Shown here one piece after another: positions 13,001 to 25,030 of a DNA stretch of 64,000 nt (positions are counted from its first letter, which is position 1; each line of letters starts with the position of its first letter). Source of the stretch: Physcomitrium patens (Eukaryota > Streptophyta > Bryopsida > Funariales > Funariaceae); NCBI RefSeq assembly GCF_000002425.4, contig NC_037261.1, positions 1,038,659-1,102,658 on the forward strand. Direction: 5' to 3'. The notes below the pieces were generated by a model that did no database searches, had not been told where the DNA came from, and was given only the letters and a program-made list of their open reading frames with translations. The translations under genes and the position numbers were made by a program.

Positions 13001-13597
13001 TATAAGCCCTGCTGTGATCCCCACTTGACTTTCTTCTACGGTTTGCAAAAGGAGAGACTCTCGACTGCAAAAGATTGCTGACATCACTAAGATGGCGTAT
13101 AATCAAATCGATAAATGTTTTGAAAATTACACTTTTTTTACAAACAGACAGGTAGCAAGAGTGAAAGGCATACTTGAGTGACCATAAGCTGCCAGAGTTC
13201 GGTGGGCCTGAAGCGGTTTTCCTGTGATGTCCAAGGTCCGTTGTCTACTAAAAAAACTACTTTGGAGTTCTCATTCGCCACCAGCAAAAAAAGCCTAGAG
13301 ACATAAGACTGCATATCTCTGCATTCCAGACAAGTTCCAAAATATGAGAATGCTGTGCAAAAAGAACGACAAAATCAGACCCGCGTAGTCTCAACTGCCA
13401 TCAAGTTTCAAGACGTCAGCAAAAGCGGCAGATATTTTATACGGACATCAAAGTCAGAGCCGTTAATTGAAACAACAAATTAGATAGATGAGATTGACTA
13501 AAAGTTGAAGCACCATACACGTATACATCGTCACAGCACATTACCTAATCTGCAGGTTTGTGAGCTCGTACACCTCATTCCCCATTGAATCTGCCAT
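10094..13597 (-). CDS. Uncharacterised plant multipass membrane protein, six exons, about 772 aa
   Basis: Exons on the minus strand, in coding order: 13597-13545, 13086-12795, 12696-11214, 10991-10768, 10559-10486, 10286-10094. All introns are GT-AG and phases agree through all five junctions, giving 772 codons plus TGA. The start ATG (13597) opens MADSMGNEVYELTNLQ. Residues 1-115 include a Ser/Arg-rich stretch and LMRKSPEGFHGCVAFEVEW. Residues about 150-440 are acidic and low-complexity. From about residue 455 there are several hydrophobic segments (for example YFIVSVVTVLIGFYDLY, and long ones around 560-670). Exon 5 encodes FRAVRSILNGLVAF and TACNRHRLS, a block I believe is conserved in land-plant homologues of unknown function. 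The acceptor of exon 3 and the far C-terminus (after about residue 715) are the least certain parts; a further intron near the end is possible. I do not recognise a function. Confidence 0.75.
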
Positions 13598-15480
13598 CGT
13601 ATTATTCATTGCGTAAGAAGCTAGCGACACCTACGCAAGGGTGAGGACATAATAGCTGCGCCCATATAATACCAAACACAGGACGAATTTGATGAGTATA
13701 TATGAAGCTTGAAGTCACAAGAACCCACATCAATTGAAAACAATTAGCCAGCGAAGAGAATCCTCTCCATCCTCCAACACCACTTAGTAACAACCGAGTT
13801 CTCTGTGTGCAACATCTACAGCTCCATTGTGAACAACAACGAAACAAAAAACAAAACAAAACAAAACCAAGGTTTTCGCGGTAGAGATGGATCATGTTGT
13901 GAGACACAAGAATGACGAAAGCAAGCAAGCACTTCAGTCAAAATCTCGTATTCAGCGCCCATCCATCCACCGAGCAGATGGAGATGCTGGTGGACAATAC
14001 AATTAACAAGTACCAGATTTATATACTGCACCGACTTCAGCCTCCACCGCTACCCGAATTCCAAACACCCACCTCTAAACATTGTACTACATTTCAAGAA
14101 CCTCTCCAAAATCGTGAATTCCACCCACCAACTCAACAACAACCCTGCCTCGCCGAGACAAAATTTCAACTCGCAGTAGTCAAAACTTAGAAAACAATAA
14201 CTTAAACATATCACGGCGACAATGTGGAGCAACTCGCACCCTTTCGAACCTAAAATCTCCAGCCTACCGTATGATACGTGCTAACTACGCTCCAACAATT
14301 GAACTCAACTCTGTCACCCTGGCCAAACTCCAGAATAATCTCACTTAACTTTAACCCCACTTGCAAAAGCACCAAACTACCCAAATTCATGATCGTACAT
14401 ACCGTAACGACGATCGTGAATCAAAACGCAGCAAACCGTTCCAATCCCCGCGTCCACTCAACTCCGTCTCATGACACAAGTACCTCTCCACCGCACGAAT
14501 GAAAAAATTCGCCGGTTTCCAAAGTATCCATACAACACCTCATGTCCTTACCAAAATCTTTAGAACACGGACGCCACAGTAATCCAACCGCTGCCTGAAA
14601 TCGAGACAGTAACTGTACCCCACAACCACCACTAACATTTCACCAACATGGTGCTCCTGCATCCGCACCTCACCGCATCATAAACAGCCTCGACGAATAC
14701 AAATCTGGAGATCCTGGAGGGTCGGAAGGGGGAACGATCTCCTCCATTTCTCCACATAAATCGTTCGCCGACTTCCCGAGCTCTCCCCCCGCTTCACCTT
14801 CTCCTCCGCTTCTCGCCAACAGTGGGTGCTCATCAATGTAATCTGCGCCCAACGGACGAAGCTTGAGGTCGCTGGCAGGAGGCGGTCGGTTGAGCCTTCG
14901 TAGCCCCACAATCTGACTTGCGTATGACGCTGCAGAAGAATAAGCAAAATAATTCAACTACGTGGCGATGATTGAAGGGTTGCACAGCGTCATGAAGAAA
15001 ATTGGCGGGCCCTCGCCGACGCTGCGGTGGATCCAATTCCGGTGAAGAGCATCACGACCTCCAAATTTGATAGGCGGCTGAGCGGAGGAGGACCCGCATT
15101 CCGAGATTATCCCTTAAGACGAACTCGGAGATGAACGGATTTAGCTCTAATCCCAAAACACCGCAGGAGATTACTTGCTGTATGGTCTTGAAAGCATCAG
15201 GGCGTGGGATTTTCACCGAATTCGCCTCCTGGGTCGATCAAGCCACGACGGAAGGGTGCACGTCGACATCGCGACAAGTGCATTGACGTGTCCAAGTACT
15301 CCCTGATTCATGGCTCCGCTCAATTCCGGTCCGCGACCTCGGCAGGTGTGCCGAGACTCGTGAACAGTGCCGGTCTTTCGTAATCGAAACCCTAATTTCG
15401 AGGCTTCGAGGACTTCGAAGCTTCTGCGCGCAAGGGCTTCGGGGCTTGCAAAAAGCATCGGATCCCTCCTGTTTTCCATT
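13598..15480 (-). other. Probable 5' untranslated and promoter region of the membrane-protein gene
   Basis: GC-richer than the surroundings and ends abruptly in AT-rich DNA at about 15.7 kb. Several frames are open on both strands (for example 14670-14957 and 14833-15036, minus), but none has a recognisable domain and they overlap one another, as expected for GC-rich leader DNA. A telo-box-like AAACCCTAA lies at about 15388. Splice-like sites are present, so a 5' UTR intron is possible. Confidence 0.45.
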
Positions 15481-15519
15481 CTTCGGATTACTTTTACTTT
15501 TCTTTCTCTTGCGAGTCTC

Positions 15520-15625
15520 GTTTTTTTTGTTTTTTTTGTTTTTTTTTTCCCTCCTCTCTCTCTCTCTCTCTCCGCTTGCGTTGTCATCCCTCCAGTTTCA
15601 TTTCCTTTTCTTTTTCTTTCGTTCG
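15520..15625. repeat. Poly-T and CT-rich low-complexity tract
   Basis: Runs of T separated by G, then a (TC)n tract, on the plus strand. On the minus strand this is a GA-rich tract upstream of the membrane-protein gene. The apparent 115-aa and 64-aa frames across it are low-complexity artefacts. Confidence 0.7.
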
Positions 15626-15719
15626 CTAATTTTTGGATGATCTTGTTCTTTATTAGTATCCAAGATGTGAAGGAATATTCAAACCTCAACAATATGGTAA
15701 GCATATGGAGATGAAACGT

Positions 15720-17720
15720 TAACTTGGTCTGGGTTAGCAATTAAATGCTTAGTTATTTAAGAAATTTATTTTTAGTTAATTAGAATGAAATAAAGATTGT
15801 GAGAGAAGTGTTTGTAAACATGTACAAGATATTGTCATGATTGAGGTTTTTCAACAATTTGTTGAAAAATACTCTTGCAATTTGCATAAAAATTGCAAAT
15901 ATTATAAAAAAAAATTAAAGTGGTTTCCTAAATACCACAGTGGAATTGAGGTTGGAATTAAGATCTCTGTAAATTTTAAGAAGATAAGTGTCTTTTAAAT
16001 TTAGATCGTATGTATTTTTAAGTGCTCAATATTCACTTAAAATATATGAAAATATTTTTAGGCACTTGATCCTATAAAATCTGGTACTACTTTGACATGT
16101 TTTAAAGATTTCAAATTTTAAAATACAAGAAAATTCTGATTGCAGTATGTACAGAATAATAATAGTAAAAGTTACATGATGTTTTAAATAGTTACTGATT
16201 TATTTATCATGGAATGGTTATAAAAATAATAATTTGTAATATATGAGATTATTGACTCATGTTACTTTGGTATATTGTGTAGAATAATAACAATCACTCA
16301 CTTAATAATTAAAACTTTGCATAAGCCATCTTTTCTAACATCATAAATTAAAATATATACAGTAATCTTTTTATTTCATCAAATTTTAATATACGATATA
16401 CATATATAGTATTTTTTTTAAATAGTTAAATAAATGTGTTACATAATATTATTTTTTAAAGAATATTATTAAATTTTTATCAAAGAATAATAATTGATTA
16501 TAAAAATATTGCACAATAGTATGAAGATAATAAATCATCAAATTTGCTTATATAAAGACAAAACAATAGCAAAGCAGTATCTACAACAATCATTATTAAT
16601 TTAAAAATTACTACTTGACCAACACAAGCACGTTGCACATCTGTAAAATAATACTAGATTAGAAGAAAAATAATGCTAATTCACATCGACAAACAAAAAA
16701 TATATTGTTTTCTACGATTAATCTTTTGTAGATGATGCAATGTATTGTTAAACCCTTTTTTTTTTAAATATAATAATGCAATGTGTCATCTTCTTCTTAT
16801 AATTTGATAACATGATAACTCTAGAGACCATGTAATGATTTGAATTAAATATAACTATTGATCCATATATTATATATGTCTACTGCCTACTAAACAATAA
16901 TTAGTATTATAAACAATATTTCAACATTTAAGCTTATGCATCAAAATATATTTTAATATACAGCAATTTTGAACACTCTATACATATTGAAGTTCAATGA
17001 TTTAATTCAATCAACAACTAAATTATTTTCACTTTGTTTTAGATATTATTTTATTATTATTTATAATATAAATTCTTATATTATTTTTAATCAATTTTTT
17101 TATAAGCTAAGATATTATTAATGTATATTTGTCATTTAGTCATTTTTAAGACTTCAATAAGCAATAAAATCATTTTAATTTTTATTTTTTTATGTATAAA
17201 ATTCAATATTATATTCTACCATGGATCCATGGTATTCTATTATACATAATAACTTAAATAAAATGCATTTGCAACAATTAGAGTCATCAATAAATAAAAT
17301 AATGCTTATAAGTATTTCATTTGGTTTAGAATATATAATGAGTTAGTTTTAATGTGAGTTTTATCATTTATTTAAAATTTATATTTTGATTAAAATGATA
17401 TTCTTGGAATTAAAATATTGCAAATATTTTAAATAATATATTAAAAGATAAAATTTTAAATTAAAAGATATTTTAAAAAAAAAATTAAAAATTTTAAACC
17501 AATACATATATATAATATTTATATAAAGCAAATTGGACTAGATATATTTTTAAAATATATTTTACAAAAATTCAATTGAAATTGAACTTGCATAAATCTA
17601 GTTATAATAGTATCATGCTCTTAGAAAGATTTTGAGCATTAAAGCCTATTTGTAGAGATTTATTATAGATATTTTTTGATATAAATATTTTATATCAATC
17701 ATTTTAAGATGTAAATATAA
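15720..17720. other. AT-rich intergenic DNA, nothing recognised
   Basis: Two kilobases of very AT-rich sequence without a coding frame, LTR similarity or RNA gene that I can see. Confidence 0.6.
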
Positions 17721-17725
17721 ACATA

Positions 17726-17941
17726 TGTCATGGACATACATATTTATCCTAATATTTATTTATATAATTAAGTAGAAGTAAGTAAAACTATATTTATTTT
17801 ATAATATTTTCTAGAGAAGCTTTCTAGAAGCTTCATAGACACTACTTTGACTTTACATGTGTTTGTAGTTGATTGGTAGGTTAGAAACTTGATCAATAAG
17901 TTAACCACATGTTAATAGCTTGTAGAATAAGCTAACTATAT

Positions 17942-17977
<36 letters not shown>

Positions 17978-18278
17978 AAAAACTTATCTTACAAGTTAAG
18001 ATACGTGTCTTATAAAGTCAACATGTTTTAGAGGTCCTATAGGACATTGCCACGTAATTCCTAGTTAAGAGTATATATGGATGCAAGAATAAAGCCTTCT
18101 TTACTCTTATCCATGCCTTTTTAGTTTGTAGTCTTGTTTCAAGACTTTTTAATCTTTTTATCTTTGACAATAGCCATTCTAATTTAATACTATATTATCT
18201 TTGAGTGATTTTTTAATCTTTTTGAGTATGACAATAATGTATTGACATTTTAGTTTTTTGAAGTTTATGTCCTTGACA
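17726..18278 (+). repeat. 5' LTR of outer element
   Basis: Starts TGTCATGG and ends TTGACA. A (TA)n microsatellite lies at 17945-17975. Post-TATA hairpin at 18085-18108, with arms AAGAATAAAG and CTTTACTCTT (one wobble-type mismatch). Confidence 0.85.
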
Positions 18279-18540
18279 ATTTGATAAGAGTGTTAGCTTA
18301 TTGTTTTTGGCTTATTTTTAAAAGTAAGTAGATTATTCTACTTCTATTATTATATCTTGAAGGTTACAGATTACTTACCTTAAAATAAACTTTTGAATTT
18401 CTTAACATGGATTTTTATTCTTGAAGAGAATAGATTATTCCTCTTTATAGAAATTTTCATTTGGTATTAGAAGTTATAGATTACACTCTTTTAATTTAAT
18501 TTGTAGATTTGTTAAGTTATCTAAAAGAAAAGGAAAAATC

Positions 18541-19590
18541 ATGGATGCTATACTTAGTGGAAGTGAGAATAGATTTATAACTATTATTGATTTTCATGAA
18601 TTTGTCAACACTCTTAGAATAAAAATTTTATACATCATCAACACCAACCACAAAAATACTAATATTATATCCATAGAAGAAGTTCAAAATTTATATCAAA
18701 AAGTTGTATAATTAAAAAAAACGAGTAGATCGATATCACAACTAAATCCAGAAAGTTTTGTTCTACAAGTATGACAAGAACACAAATGAGTATGTCTAAT
18801 AAGTTTGATAGAATGAGATGAAAATTTTAAGGATTTCTACAATAAGTAATATTATATCTAAGATTTCATCCCTTCCAATATCTTGATGGGTTTACTCAAG
18901 TTCGATTCATATGCGCACTTCTATCTGGAAGTGCTCTCTCTTTGTTTGTACCATTAATGAAAAATGATTTACAATTCTTTTATGATTTGAATTCATTTCT
19001 ATAAGTATTTATAGCTATATTTAGAGATAGTCATTAAGAAAGAGTAGTAGAGACCAACCTCTTATCTTCACAACAAGAATCATAATTAGTTACCATATAT
19101 GCTGCTAAATTCTAAAACCTCACTTATGATGTATATTGGAATTTCAAAGCCTTCATTAATCAATTTTGATATGGATTAAAGGATAAAATTAAAGATTTTT
19201 TATTAACAATATTTAAAGAAAAATCTTTGAAATAATTTATTGCTCAAGCCATTACATGTAACGATTGATTATTTGAAAAGCATCAAGAATAAAGATTTGG
19301 CTAAAGACGAACAAGCCAAGTAATGACAATAGCTTTCAAGTTTTCAAAAACTTATATATCAAGGTTGGAACCAATGAAAATTGATAAGATATATTTTAAA
19401 GTCCTCTTTGAATAAAAAAAGACTCGACATTGTCAAAATAATTTATGCTTATACTGTGGAGAAGCCAAGCACACTACTCAATATTATCCAAAGAAACAAC
19501 AAAATTAAAAAATAAAAAAGGCCAATTGCCAAAGAACATAATGTATTGGAAAACAAGTTTCTCTAGCTACAATAAGGATTGTACAAGTGG
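18541..19590 (+). pseudogene. Broken gag of outer element
   Basis: Starts ATGGATGCTATACTTAGTGG (MDAILSGSENRF). This N-terminus differs from that of the intact inner element (MAELVEMKSAMAQM). Zinc-knuckle remnants lie at about 19445-19495. Multiple stops. Confidence 0.7.
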
Positions 19591-19629
19591 AAACATATGT
19601 AATATCTAGTAAAGGTCTAATTCACTCCT

Positions 19630-22600
19630 TAGATCTCTCACCTTATTTTACAATAAATGTATGTTTAGGACCTAAAAATCACAAAGTCTTGGTATTATTA
19701 GATTTAAGAGCCTCAATATGTTTTATAGATAAAGATTTTGTTAAAAAATAAGAGATGCCTTTACTTAAGAAAACTAAATTGCTACATATAGAAGTTATAG
19801 ATAGTCGTTTTTTGTTTTCTAGAGATGTTATTCATGAGACTATTTGTTTAGAGGTAATAATTAAAGATGATAATAGTATAAATATATTTAATGTAACAAG
19901 ATTTTCTTCCAATCTAGTTATTTTAGAACTATTATAGTTAAAAAAATAAAATCTTTAGATAAATTGGATTTCTTGTAATCTTATTTTTTCTTATAGTTTA
20001 ATAAAAAAATTCAATAGTGAAGAAAAAATAGATAAGCCTTATATATTCAAATCTTTATTGATAGGTGCAAGAACTTTCATGCATGTGACAAAAAAAAGAT
20101 CATTTTTTATTATATATGCCACACTCATTTTTGATGGTAAAAAGACATCAAGTAATATTCTTAGTTAATATCAAGATTTTTGGGATGTTTTTGAAAAGAA
20201 GAATGCAGATATTCTTTAAGAGCATCGATTCTATATTTGTTTAGTTGATCTACAAGAAGGAGCTCAACCACCATTTGGACCAATCTACTACTTACTGCAA
20301 ACTAAATTAGCTACGTTAAAAGAATACATTGACAAGAACTTTGTTAAGAACTTCATATGCCATTCAAAATCTCCAACAAAAGCTCCTACCTTATTAGTAA
20401 AGAAAAAAGATGGATCTTTACAAATGTGCATAGATTATTAAAGACTTAACAAGATTACCATCAAGAATAGATATTCCATATCTTTGATTTTAAGACTTTT
20501 TGATCAACTCAATGAAGCAAAGATTTATACAAAAATAGATCTACAAAGAGCATATAATCTGATCTACATCAAAGGAGGAGATGAGTACAAGACTACTTTG
20601 GAAATTAGGTATGGACATTTCAAATATAATATTATATCTTTTAGACTCATAAATGTACTAGCTTCTTTTCAGCATCTCATGAATGATGTCTTTTATGAGT
20701 TTCTTAATGATTTTATTGTTTGTTATTTAGACAACATTCTAATCTACTCTAAGAATACAAAAGGACATGAACTTCATGTTCATTATGTATTAAAAAATTT
20801 TAGAGATGTAGGATTATATGTAAAGCTAAAAAAATGTATATTCTATATTACTCAAGTTGATTGCTTAAGGTACATTATTTCTAATAAGGAACTAATGATA
20901 AATCTTAAGAAGGTTCATACTATTATAAATTTGAAGATCTCAAAAATAGTTAGAGATGTGCAATGTTTTTTGAGATTTGTCAATTATTATCAATTCTTCA
21001 TCAAGAATATTTTCAAGATGTAGCTCTTTTTACACATTTGACATGTAAAAACAAACTTTAATGGAGAAAAGAATTAAAAATAATTTTTGAAGTCTTAAAG
21101 ATAACATTTATTTCTACACCAATTTTGTATTGCATCAATTTTTCTAAGACATTCTTCGTGGAAATAAACACGTCAAACTTTGATATGAGTGTTATCTTAT
21201 CACAAATAGGAATAGATGATAAGTTCTATCCAATAGCCTTTCATTCTAAGAAATTTTTAGCAGCCAAAATTAACTACAAGTTCCACAATAAAGATCTTCT
21301 TATAATTATAGATCTATTTTAAGAATGGTATTAATATTTGGAGGGCACTTCTAATCTAGTTACTATATATATGGATCACAAGAACTTCAAGTACTTCATG
21401 TTGGCATGTATTTTGAATTGTTGCCAAACCTAGTGGAGTATATTTTTATCAAGATTTGATTTCAAGATCACTAATAGATCCAAAAAATAGAAGTTTTATA
21501 AATGTCCTTTTTAGATGTTCTTATCTTACACTATAAGAAGAAGATGCAACTTTTGATCAAAAAAGAAGAATTTTCTTGAAATTAGAGAATTTTCATCTTT
21601 GAGCAATAAAATCAATATTGACTATTCATTCAACCTTTTTCAAGTAAATTCAATTAAGTATGTCTATTGATCTTTTTATTCATGATATCAAGAATAATTC
21701 TTCTAAGTCTTATGATACTTTCAAATTCAAGTTTAATAATAATATATTTTACTTCAAAAAATGATTATATATTTTAGAAGCCAAAGTAAAATTACATATT
21801 TTTCAAACTCGTCATGACTTTTCAATAGCTAGATATTTTGGATAAAACAAGACTTTAGAGCTAATATCAAGAGATCTTTGGAAGCATCAAATATAGAAGG
21901 CAGTCAAAGACTTTGTACAATCATGTGATATTTGTTTAAGATCCAAAACTCTTTGTTATTGATTTTATGGACTTCTTCAACCATTACCTATTCCAAAACA
22001 ATTATAGTCTTCTGTTTCTATAGATTTCATGACATATTTTTTAATCTCAAGTTCATATGATTCTATATTTGTGATACTAGATTATTTTACTAAGATGGAA
22101 CATTTTGTATCATGTACAAAATCTATCACAAGTAAAGAAACAACTAAGTTTTTTTTTGATAACATCTATCACTTTTATGAATTTTTCAAGGATATTATAT
22201 CAAATAGGAGAACTCAATATACATCAAGATTTTGGAGAATCCTTTGCAAGATATTAAAGATAGACATAAAGCTCTTTTTGGCTTTTTATCTTCAAATTGA
22301 TAGGCAAATAGAATGGATAAATTAAATTTTGGAGCAATATTTGAGGTATACCATCAATTATCATTAAGATAATTAAACAATTTTTTTGCCATTGATAGAG
22401 TTTGCATACAATAATTTGATATATTTTTCTACTAAAAAAAATATTTTTTACCAATTATGGTTATCATCTATGACTTGATACTTTTGACTTTTTAAAAGTT
22501 AATAATCTTACAGCAGAAGTTTTGGCAAATTATTTGTTAGAACTACATGTAATAATAAAGGCATAGGTAAAAAGAGTTCAAGAATGACAAAAGATCAATG

Positions 22601-23050
22601 TGGATACCTATCACAAAGAACAACAATAATTTAACATAACTGATAAGGTATGATTACTTTGTTGTAATATCAAGACTATTCATCCTTATGAGAAGTTGGA
22701 TTATTATAAGCTTGGATCTTTTTCTATTTGTGAATAAGTCAATCCTACTAATTATTGATTAAATCTATTAGTATCTATGAGAATCCATTTTGTATTTCAC
22801 GTGTCTCTTTTTAGCCATATAAAACAGTGAATATCTTAAAAAAAAGATTAATGCCACTACCTCTTATAAAAGTGGATAATAATCAAGAATTCAAAGTAAA
22901 AGAAGTCTTAGATTCAAGGCAATGCCAAGATAGATTGAATATCTTGTTCATTAGTATGGATATGATATTAATGAATGTACATAGGAGCTAGCAAAGAATC
23001 TTATATATGCAACAAAGAGGATTGAGGCTTTTCATCAACAACATCCATTA
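19630..23050 (+). pseudogene. Broken pol of outer element
   Basis: Protease remnant at 19640-19940. The longest open piece is RT at 20484-21023 (179 aa), where the catalytic YLDD reads YLDN (CYLDNILIYS). RNase H remnant lies around 21120-21480, and the integrase piece 22029-22325 contains ILDYFTKMEHFV. Chromodomain remnants are at about 22880-23040. It is not functional. Confidence 0.8.
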
Positions 23051-23164
23051 AAATCAAGATGAAGATTTGTAAATCTTTACTATAATAGATTTAAAATCCA
23101 AAAAAGATAATATTTTACCTTCTAACTTTATTTGTAGCTTCTATATATTTGTGATGCTAAAAAG

Positions 23165-23256
23165 ATAAAGAATCAATAACCTATAGATTCAACTCAAGAG
23201 CTATAACTTGTTAACTTATCAAACAAGACATTATAATTTTCACAACCTTCAATATG
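23165..23256 (+). pseudogene. Third ORF of outer element, 5' part, cut by insertion
   Basis: The start codon is mutated to ATA. The part after the insertion lies at 29635-29965. With one target copy removed, the two parts add to 423 nt, exactly the span of the third ORF in the inner element. Confidence 0.7.
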
Positions 23257-23808
23257 TGTCACAGCCATAATCATGTAAGCTAATAATTACATATAGAAAT
23301 AGGTAGAAGTAAGTAAAAGTAGATAAAAGTAAGTTAATTCTATAATATTTAATATAGAAGCTTCCTAGAAACTTCCTAGACGATGCTTTGACTTCATAGG
23401 TGTCTTTAATTGACTTTTTGGATTAGAAACGTGGTCAACAAGTTGGCCATGTGCCACACATGTTGTTAGCTTGAAGATCAAGCTAACTATGTGGCCCACA
23501 CGTAGAAAAACTTGCCTTGTAAGTCAAGGCATGTGTCCTACAAAGTCCACACATATTGGAGGTCCTATAGAACGTCGCCACGTAGTCCCTAGTTAGATAG
23601 TATATATAGAGATAAGAGTGAAGGCTTCTTCACTCTTGTCAACTCCTTTCTTGCTTCTAGTCTAGGTTCAAGAGTCTTTAGTTTCTTGTCTTGTGGCAAT
23701 AGCCATTCCAGTTTCCTTTTAATATACCTACTTGTTTATATTTTGACTTATTATATCGAGATAGCCTTTTGGTGTATATTTTTCCTCATCGAGTCTTTGT
23801 CCTTGACA
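23257..23808 (+). repeat. 5' LTR of inner element
   Basis: Starts TGTCACAG and ends TTGACA. TATA box TATATATAG at about 23600-23608, followed by an inverted repeat at 23611-23640. The partner LTR is at 29078-29629. Confidence 0.95.
23600..23640 (+). promoter_or_regulatory. LTR TATA box and adjoining hairpin
   Basis: TATATATAG is followed by GATAAGAGTGAAG, loop GCTT, then CTTCACTCTTGTC. The inner 10 bp are perfectly complementary. In the 3' LTR (29432-29461) all 13 bp pair (GACAAGAGTGAAG with CTTCACTCTTGTC). The spacing puts the expected transcription start in or just after the hairpin. Role unknown. Confidence 0.6.
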
Positions 23809-23831
23809 GATTGACAAGAGTACACTTACAA

Positions 23832-23840
23832 TATCAGAGC
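23832..23840 (+). promoter_or_regulatory. Possible primer-binding site (initiator tRNA-Met type)
   Basis: TATCAGAGC matches the 3' part of the usual plant PBS TGGTATCAGAGC, but it lies more than 20 nt beyond the LTR end rather than directly after it. Either the PBS is displaced or another primer is used. Confidence 0.35.
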
Positions 23841-24020
23841 TTTGTTTTTTCTTGAGTAAGAGTGGATTACCCCTTTCTCTTGACAAGACATAAGCATATT
23901 AGAAGTTTGTGGATTACCCACTTCTAAACTGATATTGTTCTTAGTATCTTCTTTGTTATCAAGTCTTTCTTTTCTTTTGTCTTGAGCAATATCAAAAAAA
24001 AATTTCTTCTTAGTGTCATT

Positions 24021-25025
24021 ATGGCAGAACTTGTTGAAATGAAGAGTGCAATGGCACAAATGCAAGAGCAAATGAGGGAGTTAATGCTTGCGATGCATCA
24101 ACTCAATTCACCAACACATGAAAGAACAAGAATAGCAGAAAGTGGAGATATAGAGATGATCGGAGCTGCTTCAACATCTACAACAAATCACATTCCTTCT
24201 CCAATTGTACAACATCCTATAAGCACTAGAGAACCAAGAATTGCCTTACCTGAGAAATTTGATGGTACGAGATCAAAGTTTCGAGGGTTCATCAATCAAG
24301 TACAATTGGCAATTGAACTTCAACCGCAAAGCTATCCAACTCCAGGATCAGAAGTCAGGTTTATTGGCACTCTACTTTCTGGTTCTGCATTATCGTGGTT
24401 TTCGTCTTTTCTTGAACAACGAAATCCAATATTGGACAATTTGGAAGCTTTTTTGGTAGAGTTTTGATCTATGTATGGTGAACACGATGCAACTCGTGTT
24501 GCAACAAATAAGATCCGAATTCTGCGACAAGGAAATCGCTCAATAACAGTATATGCTTCACAATTTTGACAACTTGAAATTGACATCAAGTGGGATGATG
24601 CTGCACTCATCAGTCAATTTCTTTATGGATTGCAATACGAAGTAAAGAAATTGATGCTCAACTTACCTGATCCTCAAACTTTGAGTCAAGCAATCGATTT
24701 TGCGGTAAAATGTGATAATCGACTTTTTGAATTTCGATCAGAGAATCATTCACGGGAACCTCAACGTTATTACTCAATGGCAACATCAACATCTTTGCCA
24801 AACGTACATTCGGAAGTAGAAGACATGCAAATTGACGCGGTACGTTTTAAACCCCTAACTGAGCAAGAAAAGATTCGTCGTCGTCAAGAAGGATTATGTT
24901 TATATTGCGGAGAACCTAAGCACACTGCTCAACATTGTCCAAAGAAACGACGCAACTATAAAATGAGGGATACGACGGTCAAAGAAGACAACATGTCGGA
25001 AAACGGATTCGTCCAGCTACAATAG
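24021..25025 (+). pseudogene. gag: gag of inner element with two internal TGA stops
   Basis: ATG at 24021 opens MAELVEMKSAMAQMQ, a short coiled-coil-like N-terminus. The frame runs to TAG at 25023-25025 but is broken by TGA at 24465-24467 and 24567-24569. Both read as single C-to-T changes of CGA (arginine). The Gag core LPEKFDGTRSKFRGFI starts at about 24244. A zinc knuckle CLYCGEPKHTAQHC (CX2CX4HX4C) is intact at about 24898. Apart from the two stops, the 334-codon frame is preserved. Gag would form the virus-like particle. Confidence 0.85.
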
Positions 25026-25030
25026 GGACC

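Noticed and set aside
14670-15740. Several overlapping minus- and plus-strand frames of 60-175 aa
   Set aside because: GC-rich leader and low-complexity CT/GA DNA. The frames overlap each other, have biased composition, and show no domain or consistent splice model.
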